From Clostridiales bacterium (GTDB taxonomy: Bacteria > Bacillota > Clostridia > Lachnospirales > Lachnospiraceae), in assembly GCA_021204025.1 (NCBI GenBank), contig JAJQAC010000028.1, positions 1 to 64,000 of the forward strand: a stretch of 64,000 nt of DNA, read 5' to 3'. Positions 52,238-60,681 of this stretch are shown piece after piece. The notes below the pieces were generated by a model. That model was not told the DNA's origin. It made no database searches and saw only the letters and a list, made by a program, of their open reading frames with translations. Numbering within the stretch: position 1 is the stretch's first letter; each line of letters begins with the position of its first letter. Both the position numbers and the translations under genes were made by a program.

Positions 52238-52369
52238 AGCAAGCAAGTATATTCTATATCCCGTTTCGGTCAGGGCTGAAGAGTATCACCGACACACATC
52301 AGTCCACATGCGGGGATGGCTTCACACCATCCCCACAGGCCGAAACACCACAAAAGAATGAGGGACATC

Positions 52370-52978
52370 ATGCCTACCGAACGATTTAACCGACTGCCGG
52401 AAAGAAAGAAAAATACGATACAAAGAGCTGCCATGAAGGAATTTGCCCGGGTTCCATTTGAAAAGGTTTCCATTAATCAGATTATTCAGACTGCCAGCAT
52501 TTCAAGAGGAAGCTTTTACACCTATTTTGATGGAAAACAGGATCTCGCCAATTATCTGGTCTGGGAAGTCGGCCAGAAGCTGGGAACCCGCTGTCAGAAG
52601 ACACTGGAGGAAAACGGCGGCGATTATTTTGACCTGATGGACGGTATGTTCGACTTCAATGTTGAAATGCTGAACGAAGAATGGCAGCTTTTCGACGTCA
52701 TCCGTTGTATCTTTTCCAGTCCGGCCGATTGGTTTTTTGAACGGATTAACACCAACGGACTCCGCCCCGAAGACCGACTGGATATCTCCCCTCTGATCTC
52801 GCTGGGCGGCTCGGCGCTTTTTTTATCGCTCAAACAATACTATGAGCATCCGGAAGCTCTGGAAAAAATCCGCAAAAATTATCACAGAAGTATCAATATC
52901 CTGCGATATGGAGCTTTACGGGAACATGCCGAAACCTCCGCGCAACCCGGCATAAAACAGGATAAGCATCCTGCATGA
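52370..52978 (+). CDS. TetR-family regulator inside RND locus 2
   Basis: A 202-residue TetR regulator. The helix-turn-helix (FEKVSINQIIQTASISRGSFYTYF, about residues 25-48, interrupted only for display) is followed by a helical ligand domain. GAGGG precedes the ATG at 52370; longer frames start at 52316 or 52358. It sits 132 bases after the pump and 72 bases before the TolC-like genes on the same strand, so local control of the pump is likely, in contrast to locus 1 which has two-component control. Confidence 0.9.
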   Translation: MPTERFNRLPERKKNTIQRAAMKEFARVPFEKVSINQIIQTASISRGSFYTYFDGKQDLANYLVWEVGQKLGTRCQKTLEENGGDYFDLMDGMFDFNVEMLNEEWQLFDVIRCIFSSPADWFFERINTNGLRPEDRLDISPLISLGGSALFLSLKQYYEHPEALEKIRKNYHRSINILRYGALREHAETSAQPGIKQDKHPA

Positions 52979-53050
52979 ACAAACCATAACACACAAGGAC
53001 AGATGTTTTTCGTCCCTTTCACACGATATAAAGAAGGAGATTGCAATCAC

Positions 53051-54214
53051 ATGAAAAGATGGAAACAGGCATTCGCCTTTAGCACTGCCGCGATCCTTGC
53101 GGCCGCGCCCATGAGTGCTTTCGCCGCCAGTCCGGCCTTTGCCCGATCCGACGAGGAATGGGCCACTCTTCAGGACAATATCCTTGAATATGATGAGATC
53201 GCCGGACTGATCCATGAATATAACGCGACCGTCCAGCAAAACGCCATTGAATACGCGTATTTCCGCAATGAATACGGTGAGACTAACAGCGAATGGGCGG
53301 ATAAATACCGCGATCTCGCCGCAGATCTGCGGGACGCTGTCGATATCCCCGACGTCGATGACAGCAGCTATGCTTCTCTCGCCTCCACGGCGATCACCAA
53401 TGAGGCCAGCGCCGAAACCTACGAGAGCGCAGCCGATGACGCGCTCGAAGACAGTTATGTCAAGTATATCGAATACTGTCAGGCGGAAGCGCAGCTGGTG
53501 CAGTCCGCTCAGACTGAGATGATCAATTATTATATCAATCAGCTGCAGCTGGAGATCGACACGAAATCCCAGGAGCTTTCCGAGATCACCTATAACTATA
53601 CGATGAAACAACGCGAGGTCGGACAGGCGACAGATATCCAGGTACTCTCCGTGAAGGAAACGCTCCGCAACTCCGATCAGGCGCTCATCAACGACCAGTC
53701 CGCGATCGACACCGGACGCCGGTCGCTCCTCGTCATGTGCGGCTGGGACGCTAACGCCGACGCCGATATCATGGAGATCCCGGAGATCGACGACGATAAG
53801 ATCGCCTCGCTGGATCCGGAGACCGACACACAGACCGCAATCGACAACAATTACACACTCTTAAGTAATAAGCGTCAGTATGAAAATGCCAGAAGCGTCG
53901 ATAAGAAATCCTCGCTGGAAGTCAGCATTGCCGACAACGAGCGTAATATCAAAGCCTCCGTCATCAGCTGCTATCAAAGCGTCCTGTCCTCCGCAACCGC
54001 CTATGAACTCGCTGTAGCACAGGCCGCGCTCGAGGAACAGAACCTGGTCATCGCCCAGACCCAGGCGGCAAACGGACAGCTGGATAACCTGTCCCTGCTC
54101 ACACAGCAGAATACCGCCGAGACCGCGCAGCTGAGCGTCGAGGTCGCCCGGCTGAATCTCTTCCAGGCAATCCAGAGCTATGACTGGGCTGTGGACGGTC
54201 TGGCCGACGCGTAA
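53051..54214 (+). CDS. TolC-like efflux partner protein (RND locus 2, first copy)
   Basis: A 387-residue exported protein with a clear signal peptide (KQAFAFSTAAILAAAPMSAFA) and a helical, coiled-coil-rich body of two repeats. It begins SPAFARSDEEWATLQDNILEYDEIAGLIHEYN in pieces matching the first TolC-like protein of locus 1, so the two loci share an ancestor that already had two such genes. The start at 53051 has AAGGAG 11 bases upstream. The next TolC-like gene starts 13 bases after its stop. No lipobox is visible, so lipid anchoring is unlikely. Confidence 0.83.
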   Translation: MKRWKQAFAFSTAAILAAAPMSAFAASPAFARSDEEWATLQDNILEYDEIAGLIHEYNATVQQNAIEYAYFRNEYGETNSEWADKYRDLAADLRDAVDIPDVDDSSYASLASTAITNEASAETYESAADDALEDSYVKYIEYCQAEAQLVQSAQTEMINYYINQLQLEIDTKSQELSEITYNYTMKQREVGQATDIQVLSVKETLRNSDQALINDQSAIDTGRRSLLVMCGWDANADADIMEIPEIDDDKIASLDPETDTQTAIDNNYTLLSNKRQYENARSVDKKSSLEVSIADNERNIKASVISCYQSVLSSATAYELAVAQAALEEQNLVIAQTQAANGQLDNLSLLTQQNTAETAQLSVEVARLNLFQAIQSYDWAVDGLADA

Positions 54215-54227
54215 AGGTGGTGAAGAT

Positions 54228-55424
54228 ATGACCTGTTTCAATAATATCAGAACCTGTCGTCGCGTGGCCGCCTGGATCCTTGCGGCCGTAACGGCACTGA
54301 CGCCCATCTGCTCCGTCCCCGCCTACGCCGCATCCGGCCCGGCAGGCGATCTGGAAAACACCGAGTATTCCGCAGCGACCTGGGCGACTCTGACGGACGA
54401 CGTCCTCGAATACGACGAAGTGCCGGATCTGGTTCATTCCTTCAACAGTACGATTACCGCACAGTATGACATCCTGGACCGGACCAAGGAAGATTTTAAG
54501 AACGCCATCAACGAGCTGCAATTCGCCAAGTGGGATTCCAAACGACTGGAGGAAACCGCGGAGGATAACGGCAATACTGCGGATCTGATCACGGCTGCTA
54601 CCTCACAGATCATCCTGAGCGCAGTCATCACCTCGCTCAGTTCTACGGTAAATAACCTCCCCAGCCGGACCACACAGGCGTCTCTGACCAAAGCAGAAAA
54701 TACGATCAGCATGTACGCACAGTCTGCTCTGATCTCTTACGACTCGCTGCGCGCAACGAGAGAAACCCTCACCCAGATGAAGGAGCTCTATGACCGCCAG
54801 TATCAGATCCTGGTGAGGCAGCAGGAGCTTGGCATGGCGACCTCCACAGAGGTTCTGGAAGCGCAGGTTAATAAGCTCTCCGCCGAGTCAAACCTTCAGG
54901 CTGTAGACAGCGGTATCTCACAGCTGATGAACACTCTATGTCCGCTGCTCGGCTACGACCCCAACGACCCGCCTACGATCGCGCCCATCCCCGCTGTGGA
55001 TGTCTCGCAGATCGAGGAACTGGATCTGCAGTATGACACGTCAAAAGCCATCGGCAACAACTCGACGCTCCAGGACCAGCGTCACTCCGACAAAGGTCGA
55101 ACTGACGGAGAGATAAAGTCTCGTCTCGCACTGATCAATGACGGCGACGCCCGGATGACGATCAAGATGCAGGAGCTTTACAATGACGTACTCGCCAAAC
55201 AGGCTGCCTTTGAAGGCGCCCAGGCAGGCTTTGAGAGTGCAAAGCTCTCCGCTGCGTCTTATCAGAAGATGTACGATCTCGGTATGCTGTCCGAGACAGA
55301 ATACATCGCTTATATGCTCAGCTATTATAATGAAAAAGCCAGTTATGACAGTGCGGATACGGGACTTCTGCTCGCGCTGGAGACTTACCGCTGGGCAAAG
55401 CTGGGGCTGGTGGATCCGGACTGA
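54228..55424 (+). CDS. TolC-like efflux partner protein (RND locus 2, second copy)
   Basis: A 398-residue exported helical protein. The signal peptide covers about residues 11-34 (AAWILAAVTALTPICSVPAYA), then ATWATLTDDVLEYDEVPDLVHSFN, the shared N-terminal segment. Coiled-coil regions follow, with the TolC-family turn GMATSTEVLEAQVNKLSAES and a C-terminal repeat GMLSETEYIAYMLSYYNEKA. It corresponds to the 28058-29314 gene of locus 1. Start at 54228 follows AGGTGGTGAAG. Pieces of a gene nearly the same as this one survive at 56670-56808. Confidence 0.83.
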   Translation: MTCFNNIRTCRRVAAWILAAVTALTPICSVPAYAASGPAGDLENTEYSAATWATLTDDVLEYDEVPDLVHSFNSTITAQYDILDRTKEDFKNAINELQFAKWDSKRLEETAEDNGNTADLITAATSQIILSAVITSLSSTVNNLPSRTTQASLTKAENTISMYAQSALISYDSLRATRETLTQMKELYDRQYQILVRQQELGMATSTEVLEAQVNKLSAESNLQAVDSGISQLMNTLCPLLGYDPNDPPTIAPIPAVDVSQIEELDLQYDTSKAIGNNSTLQDQRHSDKGRTDGEIKSRLALINDGDARMTIKMQELYNDVLAKQAAFEGAQAGFESAKLSAASYQKMYDLGMLSETEYIAYMLSYYNEKASYDSADTGLLLALETYRWAKLGLVDPD

Positions 55425-55496
55425 GGAAAAGGCTTTTTTGCAATTCTCTCTTTCCAGATTTTTTCTGCAACGATTTTCAATATCACTCATAAAGAG

Positions 55497-55556
55497 TGCC
55501 GATAATCCATACGTGATCTTGATTCTTCAATTTCAGATGTGATTATCGGCATTTTT
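55497..55556 (+). terminator. Intrinsic terminator of RND locus 2
   Basis: An exact 11-bp stem, TGCCGATAATC with GATTATCGGCA, closes a 33-base loop and is followed by five T. Confidence 0.75.
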
Positions 55557-55651
55557 CTTTCCCCATATAATTTATCTCAGACATCTACACCTTATGTCAC
55601 CCCGCAGTTACCGGGGATCCCTGTTAAATCTGCTTCCCTGATGGAATAGTC

Positions 55652-55680
55652 TTGTATATTTATCAAGATTGATGTATAAT
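55652..55680 (+). promoter_or_regulatory. Promoter of the toxin-antitoxin operon
   Basis: TTGTAT and TATAAT with a 17-base spacer, 70 bases before the antitoxin start. Confidence 0.65.
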
Positions 55681-55750
55681 AAACATACATAAACAATACA
55701 AACAACTTCATAACAAATACAAAAGAAGCAGTGTAAAGGAGGTTTTAGAC

Positions 55751-56047
55751 ATGGCAGAACAGTCATTGGTGCAAGTGCGCGTAGATAAATCATTGAAGGA
55801 AGAAGTGAGTGATATCTATGAGGCTTTGGGTATGGATCTCCCGACAGCGATTCGTATGTTTCTGACTCGCAGTAAGATGGTTCGCGGTATTCCGTTTGAA
55901 ACGACATTGCCCAAAGAGATGGTTACAAGAACAGAAGCGCTGGAAGCATTTGAAGAATTGCGCAGGCAGGCGGCAGATGTTCCTGAGATGTCTCTGGAAG
56001 AAATCAATCAGGAGATCGCAGCGGTAAGAAATGCACGGGGTAAATGA
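55751..56047 (+). CDS. RelB/DinJ-family antitoxin
   Basis: A 98-residue protein with an N-terminal ribbon-helix-helix fold: VQVRVDKSLKEEVSDIYEALGMDLPTAIRMFL in pieces typical of DinJ, followed by RSKMVRGIPFE and an acidic helical tail that would wrap the toxin. It would bind its operator and neutralise the downstream PIN protein. AAAGGAGG lies 11 bases before the ATG. The gene overlaps the toxin gene by four bases. Pairing RelB/DinJ with a PIN toxin instead of RelE/YafQ is a mixed combination but is seen elsewhere. Confidence 0.9.
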   Translation: MAEQSLVQVRVDKSLKEEVSDIYEALGMDLPTAIRMFLTRSKMVRGIPFETTLPKEMVTRTEALEAFEELRRQAADVPEMSLEEINQEIAAVRNARGK

Positions 56048-56469
56048 GCATGAAGTATTATGCAGTTATTGATACAAACGTCATTATAGCAGCTCTTCTC
56101 GCAAAAGATTCGGATGCTGCAACGTTAAGGGTATTGCGTGCAGTTTTGGACGGTAGCATTACACCGTTATATCATGAAGATATTTTATCGGAGTATAATG
56201 ATGTCCTCCATCGCAAGAAGTTCCATTTAAAAGAAGGTATGATTCAACTTGTCCTTACAGCTATAAAGCAATATGGGTTGGAAGTGCAGCCCCAACCGAC
56301 AGGAGAGATTCTTTTGGATATGGATGATCTGATTTTTTATGAGGTTGCCATGGAAAAAAGAAGCGATGGAGCGTGGCTGGTAACAGGCAACCAGAAGCAT
56401 TATCCAGTCCGGAGTTTTATAGTTACTCCTGCCGAGATGATGGAAATTCTGGAAAATGGGAAGGGATAA
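56044..56469 (+). CDS. PIN-domain toxin (COG1569-type)
   Basis: A 141-residue PIN-fold nuclease, likely cutting RNA when freed from its antitoxin. The first catalytic aspartate is in YAVIDTNVIIAALLA (residues 5-19), the middle acidic residue in ILSEYNDVLHR, and later acids in LLDMDDLIFYEVAME; the segment AWLVTGNQKHYP closes the site. These match the putative toxin component PIN family. It starts in an ATGA overlap with the antitoxin gene. All main catalytic acids appear present, so the toxin is probably active. Confidence 0.9.
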   Translation: MSMKYYAVIDTNVIIAALLAKDSDAATLRVLRAVLDGSITPLYHEDILSEYNDVLHRKKFHLKEGMIQLVLTAIKQYGLEVQPQPTGEILLDMDDLIFYEVAMEKRSDGAWLVTGNQKHYPVRSFIVTPAEMMEILENGKG

Positions 56470-56914
56470 ATCCGGATTCAGTTATGTGACAGGCAAGAAA
56501 TTCTGCAAACCGGAAGTCAGTTTACCAATTCAACATTCCTGTTAAACATCTCAGATTCTATGCAAAATACGAGATTTTTTTACCTTCGCCCCCGCGAAGA
56601 AAATCGCATAACCAGTTATAATAGCATCATCACAAAATTAATTATTCCAGTCAAAGGAGGACTCTCTTATGTATGAAATCGATGCGATATCCCGGATCGC
56701 ACCAAAGATGATTTTAAGAACGCTATCAACGAGCTGTATCAAGATGCCGGAGCTTTACAATGATGTACTTGCAAACAGGACGACTTTGTGAGCCGAAGCT
56801 CTCCGCATAACGGCTCATATCAATCTGCAATAAGTTCTGTTTTTTGGACATCGGATATGATAATATATCATTAATAACAGCAAGATACGGAAAATCACGA
56901 GAAGGAGAACAGCC
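56470..56914 (+). other. 445-base region with a decayed TolC-like fragment
   Basis: Apart from the pseudogene pieces at 56670-56808 the stretch shows no supported gene. An AGGAGG precedes the ATG at 56670, which opens a 40-codon frame out of register with the ancestral one. Confidence 0.55.
56670..56808 (+). pseudogene. Scrambled remnant of a TolC-like gene
   Basis: Two blocks nearly match the TolC-like gene at 54228-55424. Bases 56700-56736 (ACCAAAGATGATTTTAAGAA and following) match about 54484-54519, and bases 56738-56790 (ATCAAGATGCCGGAGCTTTA and following, with GTACTTGCAAACAGG) match about 55161-55208. The 640 bases between them in the intact gene are missing, and frameshifts and stops are present. 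It is an internally deleted relic of a third copy of this gene. Confidence 0.8.
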
Positions 56915-57223
56915 ATGAAAAAAAGCGGATACAGCGTCCCGGGAGCATTTGGGACAATCACTCATTACGATGCCAACGGAAAAAAGATCGGCGAGAGCCG
57001 ACCGGGAATCTTTGGGAGCATGAATCATTACGACACGAATGGAAAGAAAACAGGGAACAGCACGCAGGGGTTCTTTGGCGGGTTGAATCACTATGACAAC
57101 AAGGGAAATAAGATCGGTAGTACGCATGAGACTTTCATCGGGTCAAATACGTATGATAATAAGGGTAACAAAAAGAAACACACGGACCCGGGATTCTTCG
57201 GGTGGAACCACTACGAGGATTAG
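56915..57223 (+). CDS. Small protein of 21-residue repeats (HYDxxGKKxG)
   Basis: A 102-residue protein made almost wholly of repeats: after eight residues come PGAFGTITHYDANGKKIGES-type units starting at residues 9, 30, 51, 72 (20 residues) and 92 (partial). The consensus is PGxFGxxxHYDxxGxKxGxS. Aromatic and glycine positions are fixed while the rest varies, as in solvent-exposed repeat folds such as YD/RHS or MORN-like hairpins. No signal peptide or membrane segment is seen. AGAAGGAG precedes the ATG. I do not recognise a named family; the function is unknown. Confidence 0.75.
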   Translation: MKKSGYSVPGAFGTITHYDANGKKIGESRPGIFGSMNHYDTNGKKTGNSTQGFFGGLNHYDNKGNKIGSTHETFIGSNTYDNKGNKKKHTDPGFFGWNHYED

Positions 57224-57360
57224 GCAATTATGACTGTCATTCCCGGAATACAGAAAAGATATCAGACCTGAGGAATTTATTCAGCATACTTCCGAGATGA
57301 TGAAATAGCTCGATTTATCGGTCGCTGTCAGAAACCCTGCCGCGCATACGATCATAACCA

Positions 57361-58587
57361 TCACCGACGAAATGTCACCTGAAAGACATTTCGCCCCTCT
57401 CCGCCGGGATCGCCAACACCTGCCGCCTCGATCCTGGCATGATGGCTGTGAGCGATCTCAGCCGCAATCGCAAGGCCGAGTCCACAGCCTTCTTTGGTCT
57501 GTCTCGTCCCCTCCGCGCGGTAAAAGCGGCGGAAGACATCCCTGCATTCCTGCCGGGAGAGCGGCGTCCCCGGCGTTGTGACGGAGAGGCACACCCGTCT
57601 GCGGCCAGACGACTCCAACGTCAGTCTCGTCTGGCTTCCCGGCGCGGAATATTTCACCGCGTTATCCAGAAGAATTTTGATCAGACTGTGCAGCTGCTCC
57701 CGGTCGCCACGCACAGTGATATTCTCCTCAATCTCGCAGTCAATCTCCCTGCTATTCTGGAAAAAAACCGACTCAAATTCCAGTTCTGTCTCCATCGCCA
57801 GTTCACTGAGATCCACCGTCTCTTTTAAGATAGCGCCCGCAGACTTTTCACTCCTGGCAAGAAGCAGCAGCTCATCGATCAGATGTCGCATCTGGCTGCA
57901 CTCCTGATTCATATTTTTCAGCCATTTGTCGATGTCCGCAGAGATACCGCCCGCCTGGCCCGCGATCAACTCGGCATTGGCATGGATTACCGTGAGCGGT
58001 GTCTTTAGTTCATGTGACGCGTCCGCTACAAATTCCTTCTGTTTTCTCACCGACTCCTCCACCGGACGGACTGCCCAGCGCGCAAAAAACCACGACATGA
58101 CCAGCAGGCCGATCCACATCCCCCCGCCGATCAGCAGGAGATTGCGTGTCAGGTTTGTCCGCACCGAATCCTCGTAGGACGTATCCGCAAAGGCAAGGAC
58201 ATAGCCCGCCGGGGTCATCAACCGCAGATACCTCAGCTGGTAATCCGGCAGGATCCCCTCCTCCGATACCGCGGAGGTGCCAAGCTCTGCAAGTCTCTCC
58301 AGAAAATCCTCCTCCGGGAAGGAATTATAACTGCCCTCCATCAGCACAACTTCCCCCTCGTCATCCACGGTCAGCGCAAAATATGGGATCCGCACATAGG
58401 AAGTCACCGCGAAGATCTGCGCGGCGTTCTCTCCTGCCGCGGCCCGTGCCAGGACTTCATCCCTCTCCTGTGAGATCCGCTGCCCCAATACGGTAATGCC
58501 AATCAGCATACTCACAGCTATCACGAGCGTTACTGTCAACATATGATAAAATACAAATTTCAGCCGCAAACGCTTAATCTCTGTCAT
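57361..58587 (-). CDS. Sensor histidine kinase
   Basis: A 408-residue membrane kinase with transmembrane helices at about residues 10-36 and 150-172, enclosing an extracellular domain of about 110 residues. The phosphorylation site is FVADASHELKTPLTVI; ATPase boxes include LIKILLDNAVKYSAPG and KEGCGLGLAIAAEI. The D-box is altered: where DxGxGI is expected the protein reads SVTTPGTPLSRQE, as in the BaeS/CiaH-like group that lacks it. It is 236 bases after its probable partner regulator on the same strand; no gene lies in that gap. Likely governs the ABC/NEW3 operon upstream. Confidence 0.88.
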   Translation of the reverse strand: MTEIKRLRLKFVFYHMLTVTLVIAVSMLIGITVLGQRISQERDEVLARAAAGENAAQIFAVTSYVRIPYFALTVDDEGEVVLMEGSYNSFPEEDFLERLAELGTSAVSEEGILPDYQLRYLRLMTPAGYVLAFADTSYEDSVRTNLTRNLLLIGGGMWIGLLVMSWFFARWAVRPVEESVRKQKEFVADASHELKTPLTVIHANAELIAGQAGGISADIDKWLKNMNQECSQMRHLIDELLLLARSEKSAGAILKETVDLSELAMETELEFESVFFQNSREIDCEIEENITVRGDREQLHSLIKILLDNAVKYSAPGSQTRLTLESSGRRRVCLSVTTPGTPLSRQECRDVFRRFYRAEGTRQTKEGCGLGLAIAAEIAHSHHARIEAAGVGDPGGEGRNVFQVTFRR

Positions 58588-58823
58588 AGATCATTCTCCA
58601 TTCTCTCTGACTTTTTCTCTGAACATACAGGAAATGATTAAAACGATAAACCCCATTTTTTAAAATTTAGCGAAAATTCCGGGTCCTGAGTTCCATATCG
58701 TACAACATGATCAGATACAACACATAGCACTTTTCGACTCGAAATGAACCCTTTTTGTAAAATCATTTTACCACCCACACCTTTTGTCGGGTAAATTATA
58801 AATTTTCTATATTCATTCTCCGG

Positions 58824-59501
58824 TCACTTCTCCATCATCAGCCGATACCCCAGATTCCGCATCGTCACGATCGACGCCTGTACCCGCAGGAATTTCATTT
58901 TTTTGCGCAGGAAAGAGATATAGATCTCTACATTATTATCTCCTGCTTCACTCTCACTCCCCCAGACCCGGCGCAGGATGGTCTCCTTGGAGACAACCGA
59001 TTCCCGGTTCGTCATCAGAATCCGCATCACCTCGTATTCTTTCCGGCCAAGCTGCACAGATTTGGCCGGTCCACTCAGGCAGAACGTCGACTGGTTCAGT
59101 ACCATATCCCCATAGGTCAGGTTCTCCGAGACGTACTCCCCCTGTCTGCGGGCAAGCGTCTTCATCACTGCCAGCAGCTCCTGACCGTCGAACGGCTTGG
59201 TCAGATAATAATCTGCGCCGCTCTCCAGCCCAAGTACCCGGTCCTCCACCTGGCTGCGCGCCGTCAGGATCAGTACCGGCAGCCCGCAGCCCTTCGCGCG
59301 CGCTTCCTTTAAAAGCGTGATTCCGTCCTTACCCGGCAGCATCAGATCCAGAATCGCCGCGTCATAATCTCCGCTCTCCAGCAGTGCCTGACCGGTCACT
59401 CCATCCATACAGATGTCCGACTCATACCAGCTTTGCTTTAAGATATCCTGGATGGATTCCGCCAGACGGCGGTTGTCCTCCACGATCAAAATACGCATCA
59501 T
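58824..59501 (-). CDS. OmpR-family response regulator
   Basis: A 225-residue regulator with an intact receiver (ILIVEDNRRLA, DAAILDLMLPGKDGI, VLILTARSQ, ADYYLTKPFDG) and OmpR/PhoB DNA-binding domain with VEIYISFLRKKM and IVTMRNLGYRL. GAGGTG precedes the tandem ATG. It lies just beyond the ABC exporter operon and ahead of the kinase, all on the minus strand. The phased repeats at 63042-63062 upstream of that operon are candidate targets. Confidence 0.92.
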   Translation of the reverse strand: MMRILIVEDNRRLAESIQDILKQSWYESDICMDGVTGQALLESGDYDAAILDLMLPGKDGITLLKEARAKGCGLPVLILTARSQVEDRVLGLESGADYYLTKPFDGQELLAVMKTLARRQGEYVSENLTYGDMVLNQSTFCLSGPAKSVQLGRKEYEVMRILMTNRESVVSKETILRRVWGSESEAGDNNVEIYISFLRKKMKFLRVQASIVTMRNLGYRLMMEK

Positions 59502-59555
59502 TCACACCTCAATTCATCTGTTATCTACCTTACGCGGTTTTGCACATAAAAGCAA

Positions 59556-59599
59556 GAGCCGGGACGATTGTTTGGCAATTTTTACTCTCGCTCCGGCTC
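59556..59599 (-). terminator. Terminator of the ABC/NEW3 operon
   Basis: On the minus strand GAGCCGG and CCGGCTC close a hairpin 93 bases after the permease stop codon, followed by TTGCTTTTA. Confidence 0.55.
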
Positions 59600-59691
59600 C
59601 CTGTAATACTATTTCCTTTATTCTTTTCATCACGGATAGCAGTAGATTTTATCCGCCATATCATACCCCGCTTAAAATTTTCTGCCAAAAC

Positions 59692-60681
59692 CTACCGGCT
59701 CCGAATCTCCTTCCGCATAAAACAGATATACGATATCGCGAACACCACCGCCGCCAGCGCCAGCAGTCCTGTCATATGCGGCCACACCAGCAGCAGGCTC
59801 TGCCCCAGCGAAAGATAGCCGCTCACCGCGCCGGACAGCTGCTGCGGCAGGATGATATTCGTCGAGCGCACCGTCGGATCCATGATCGTCGAGACTGCTT
59901 CACTGTACAGATAATACGGCGAGATCCGGTTCAGATTGAGCTGCAGGTCATAGTAACTCACCAGATCTCCCAGCGTATTGACCTGCCCGGTCGGATAGAA
60001 GATCCCCATCAGGATACTGACCACCATCGACATAAAGAGCGCGAAAAAGATCCAGCACCCGATCCCCAGCATGGCCGATGTCGCCGAATGTCGGCAAATC
60101 ACGGAAAAAAGGATCGAGAGCGCCAGCCAAAAGCAGATGTATACCGAAGTAAATAACAGAAATACAACCAGCCGGCCGATTTCCTCACCATCTGGCAGGA
60201 TCCTGGTCACCAGCAATCCCACGGCGCCGACCAGACACCCCATCGCGAAAACCATCGTAAAGATCACGGTCGCTCCGGCGAGGAATTTCCCGTTGATCAC
60301 GGAATCCCGGTAGATCGGCTGCGCGACCAGCCGGTTTAACGTTCCCTCCGAACGCTCGCTGTTGATCGCGTCAAATCCCAGGCTCAATCCCACAAAGGGA
60401 CCGAGCAGCGCGATGAAGGAAGCAAACGAAGGGATCGAACTCCCGCTCAGCGTAAAGAGCTTCAGAAAGATAAAGTTTGAATCAGACGCCACTGCTTCCG
60501 CAAGCGCCGATGTCGCTCCGTAGATACTGGCACAGCTGGTAAGGCCAATCAGGATCAGCACGATCAGAAATCGTCGGCTGTGGATGTGATCCGCCATTTC
60601 CTTCTGATAAAGCGCCCACAGGCCATTAAACCGCTCCTGCCGCCGTTCGTTTCTTTCCGGCTTTCCGATTATCGCTGTCAT
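59692..60681 (-). CDS. ABC-2 type transporter permease
   Basis: A 329-residue permease with six predicted membrane helices. A cytoplasmic N-terminus (WALYQKEMADHIHSRRFLIV) leads into TM1, then a long extracellular loop, FEAINSERSEGTLN-type coupling segment (GFDAINSERSEGTLNRLVAQ) and a cluster of helices ending VFAISYICFMRKEIRSR. It is similar to NatB/GldF-like permeases. The start at 60681 is preferred for GGGAG nine bases upstream and gives a 56-base overlap with the ATPase gene. The substrate is unknown. Confidence 0.88.
   Translation of the reverse strand: MTAIIGKPERNERRQERFNGLWALYQKEMADHIHSRRFLIVLILIGLTSCASIYGATSALAEAVASDSNFIFLKLFTLSGSSIPSFASFIALLGPFVGLSLGFDAINSERSEGTLNRLVAQPIYRDSVINGKFLAGATVIFTMVFAMGCLVGAVGLLVTRILPDGEEIGRLVVFLLFTSVYICFWLALSILFSVICRHSATSAMLGIGCWIFFALFMSMVVSILMGIFYPTGQVNTLGDLVSYYDLQLNLNRISPYYLYSEAVSTIMDPTVRSTNIILPQQLSGAVSGYLSLGQSLLLVWPHMTGLLALAAVVFAISYICFMRKEIRSR

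Larger units (their letters stand above)
55425..55750 (+). other. 326-base region between RND locus 2 and the toxin-antitoxin pair
   Basis: It holds the terminator at 55497-55556 and the promoter at 55652-55680. No gene is supported. Confidence 0.6.

Noticed and set aside
39928-56500. Shared TTATGTGACAG(A/G)CAA near 39928 and 56485 as a possible mobile-element end
   Set aside because: Only about 15 bases match and no flanking duplication or transposase is seen.
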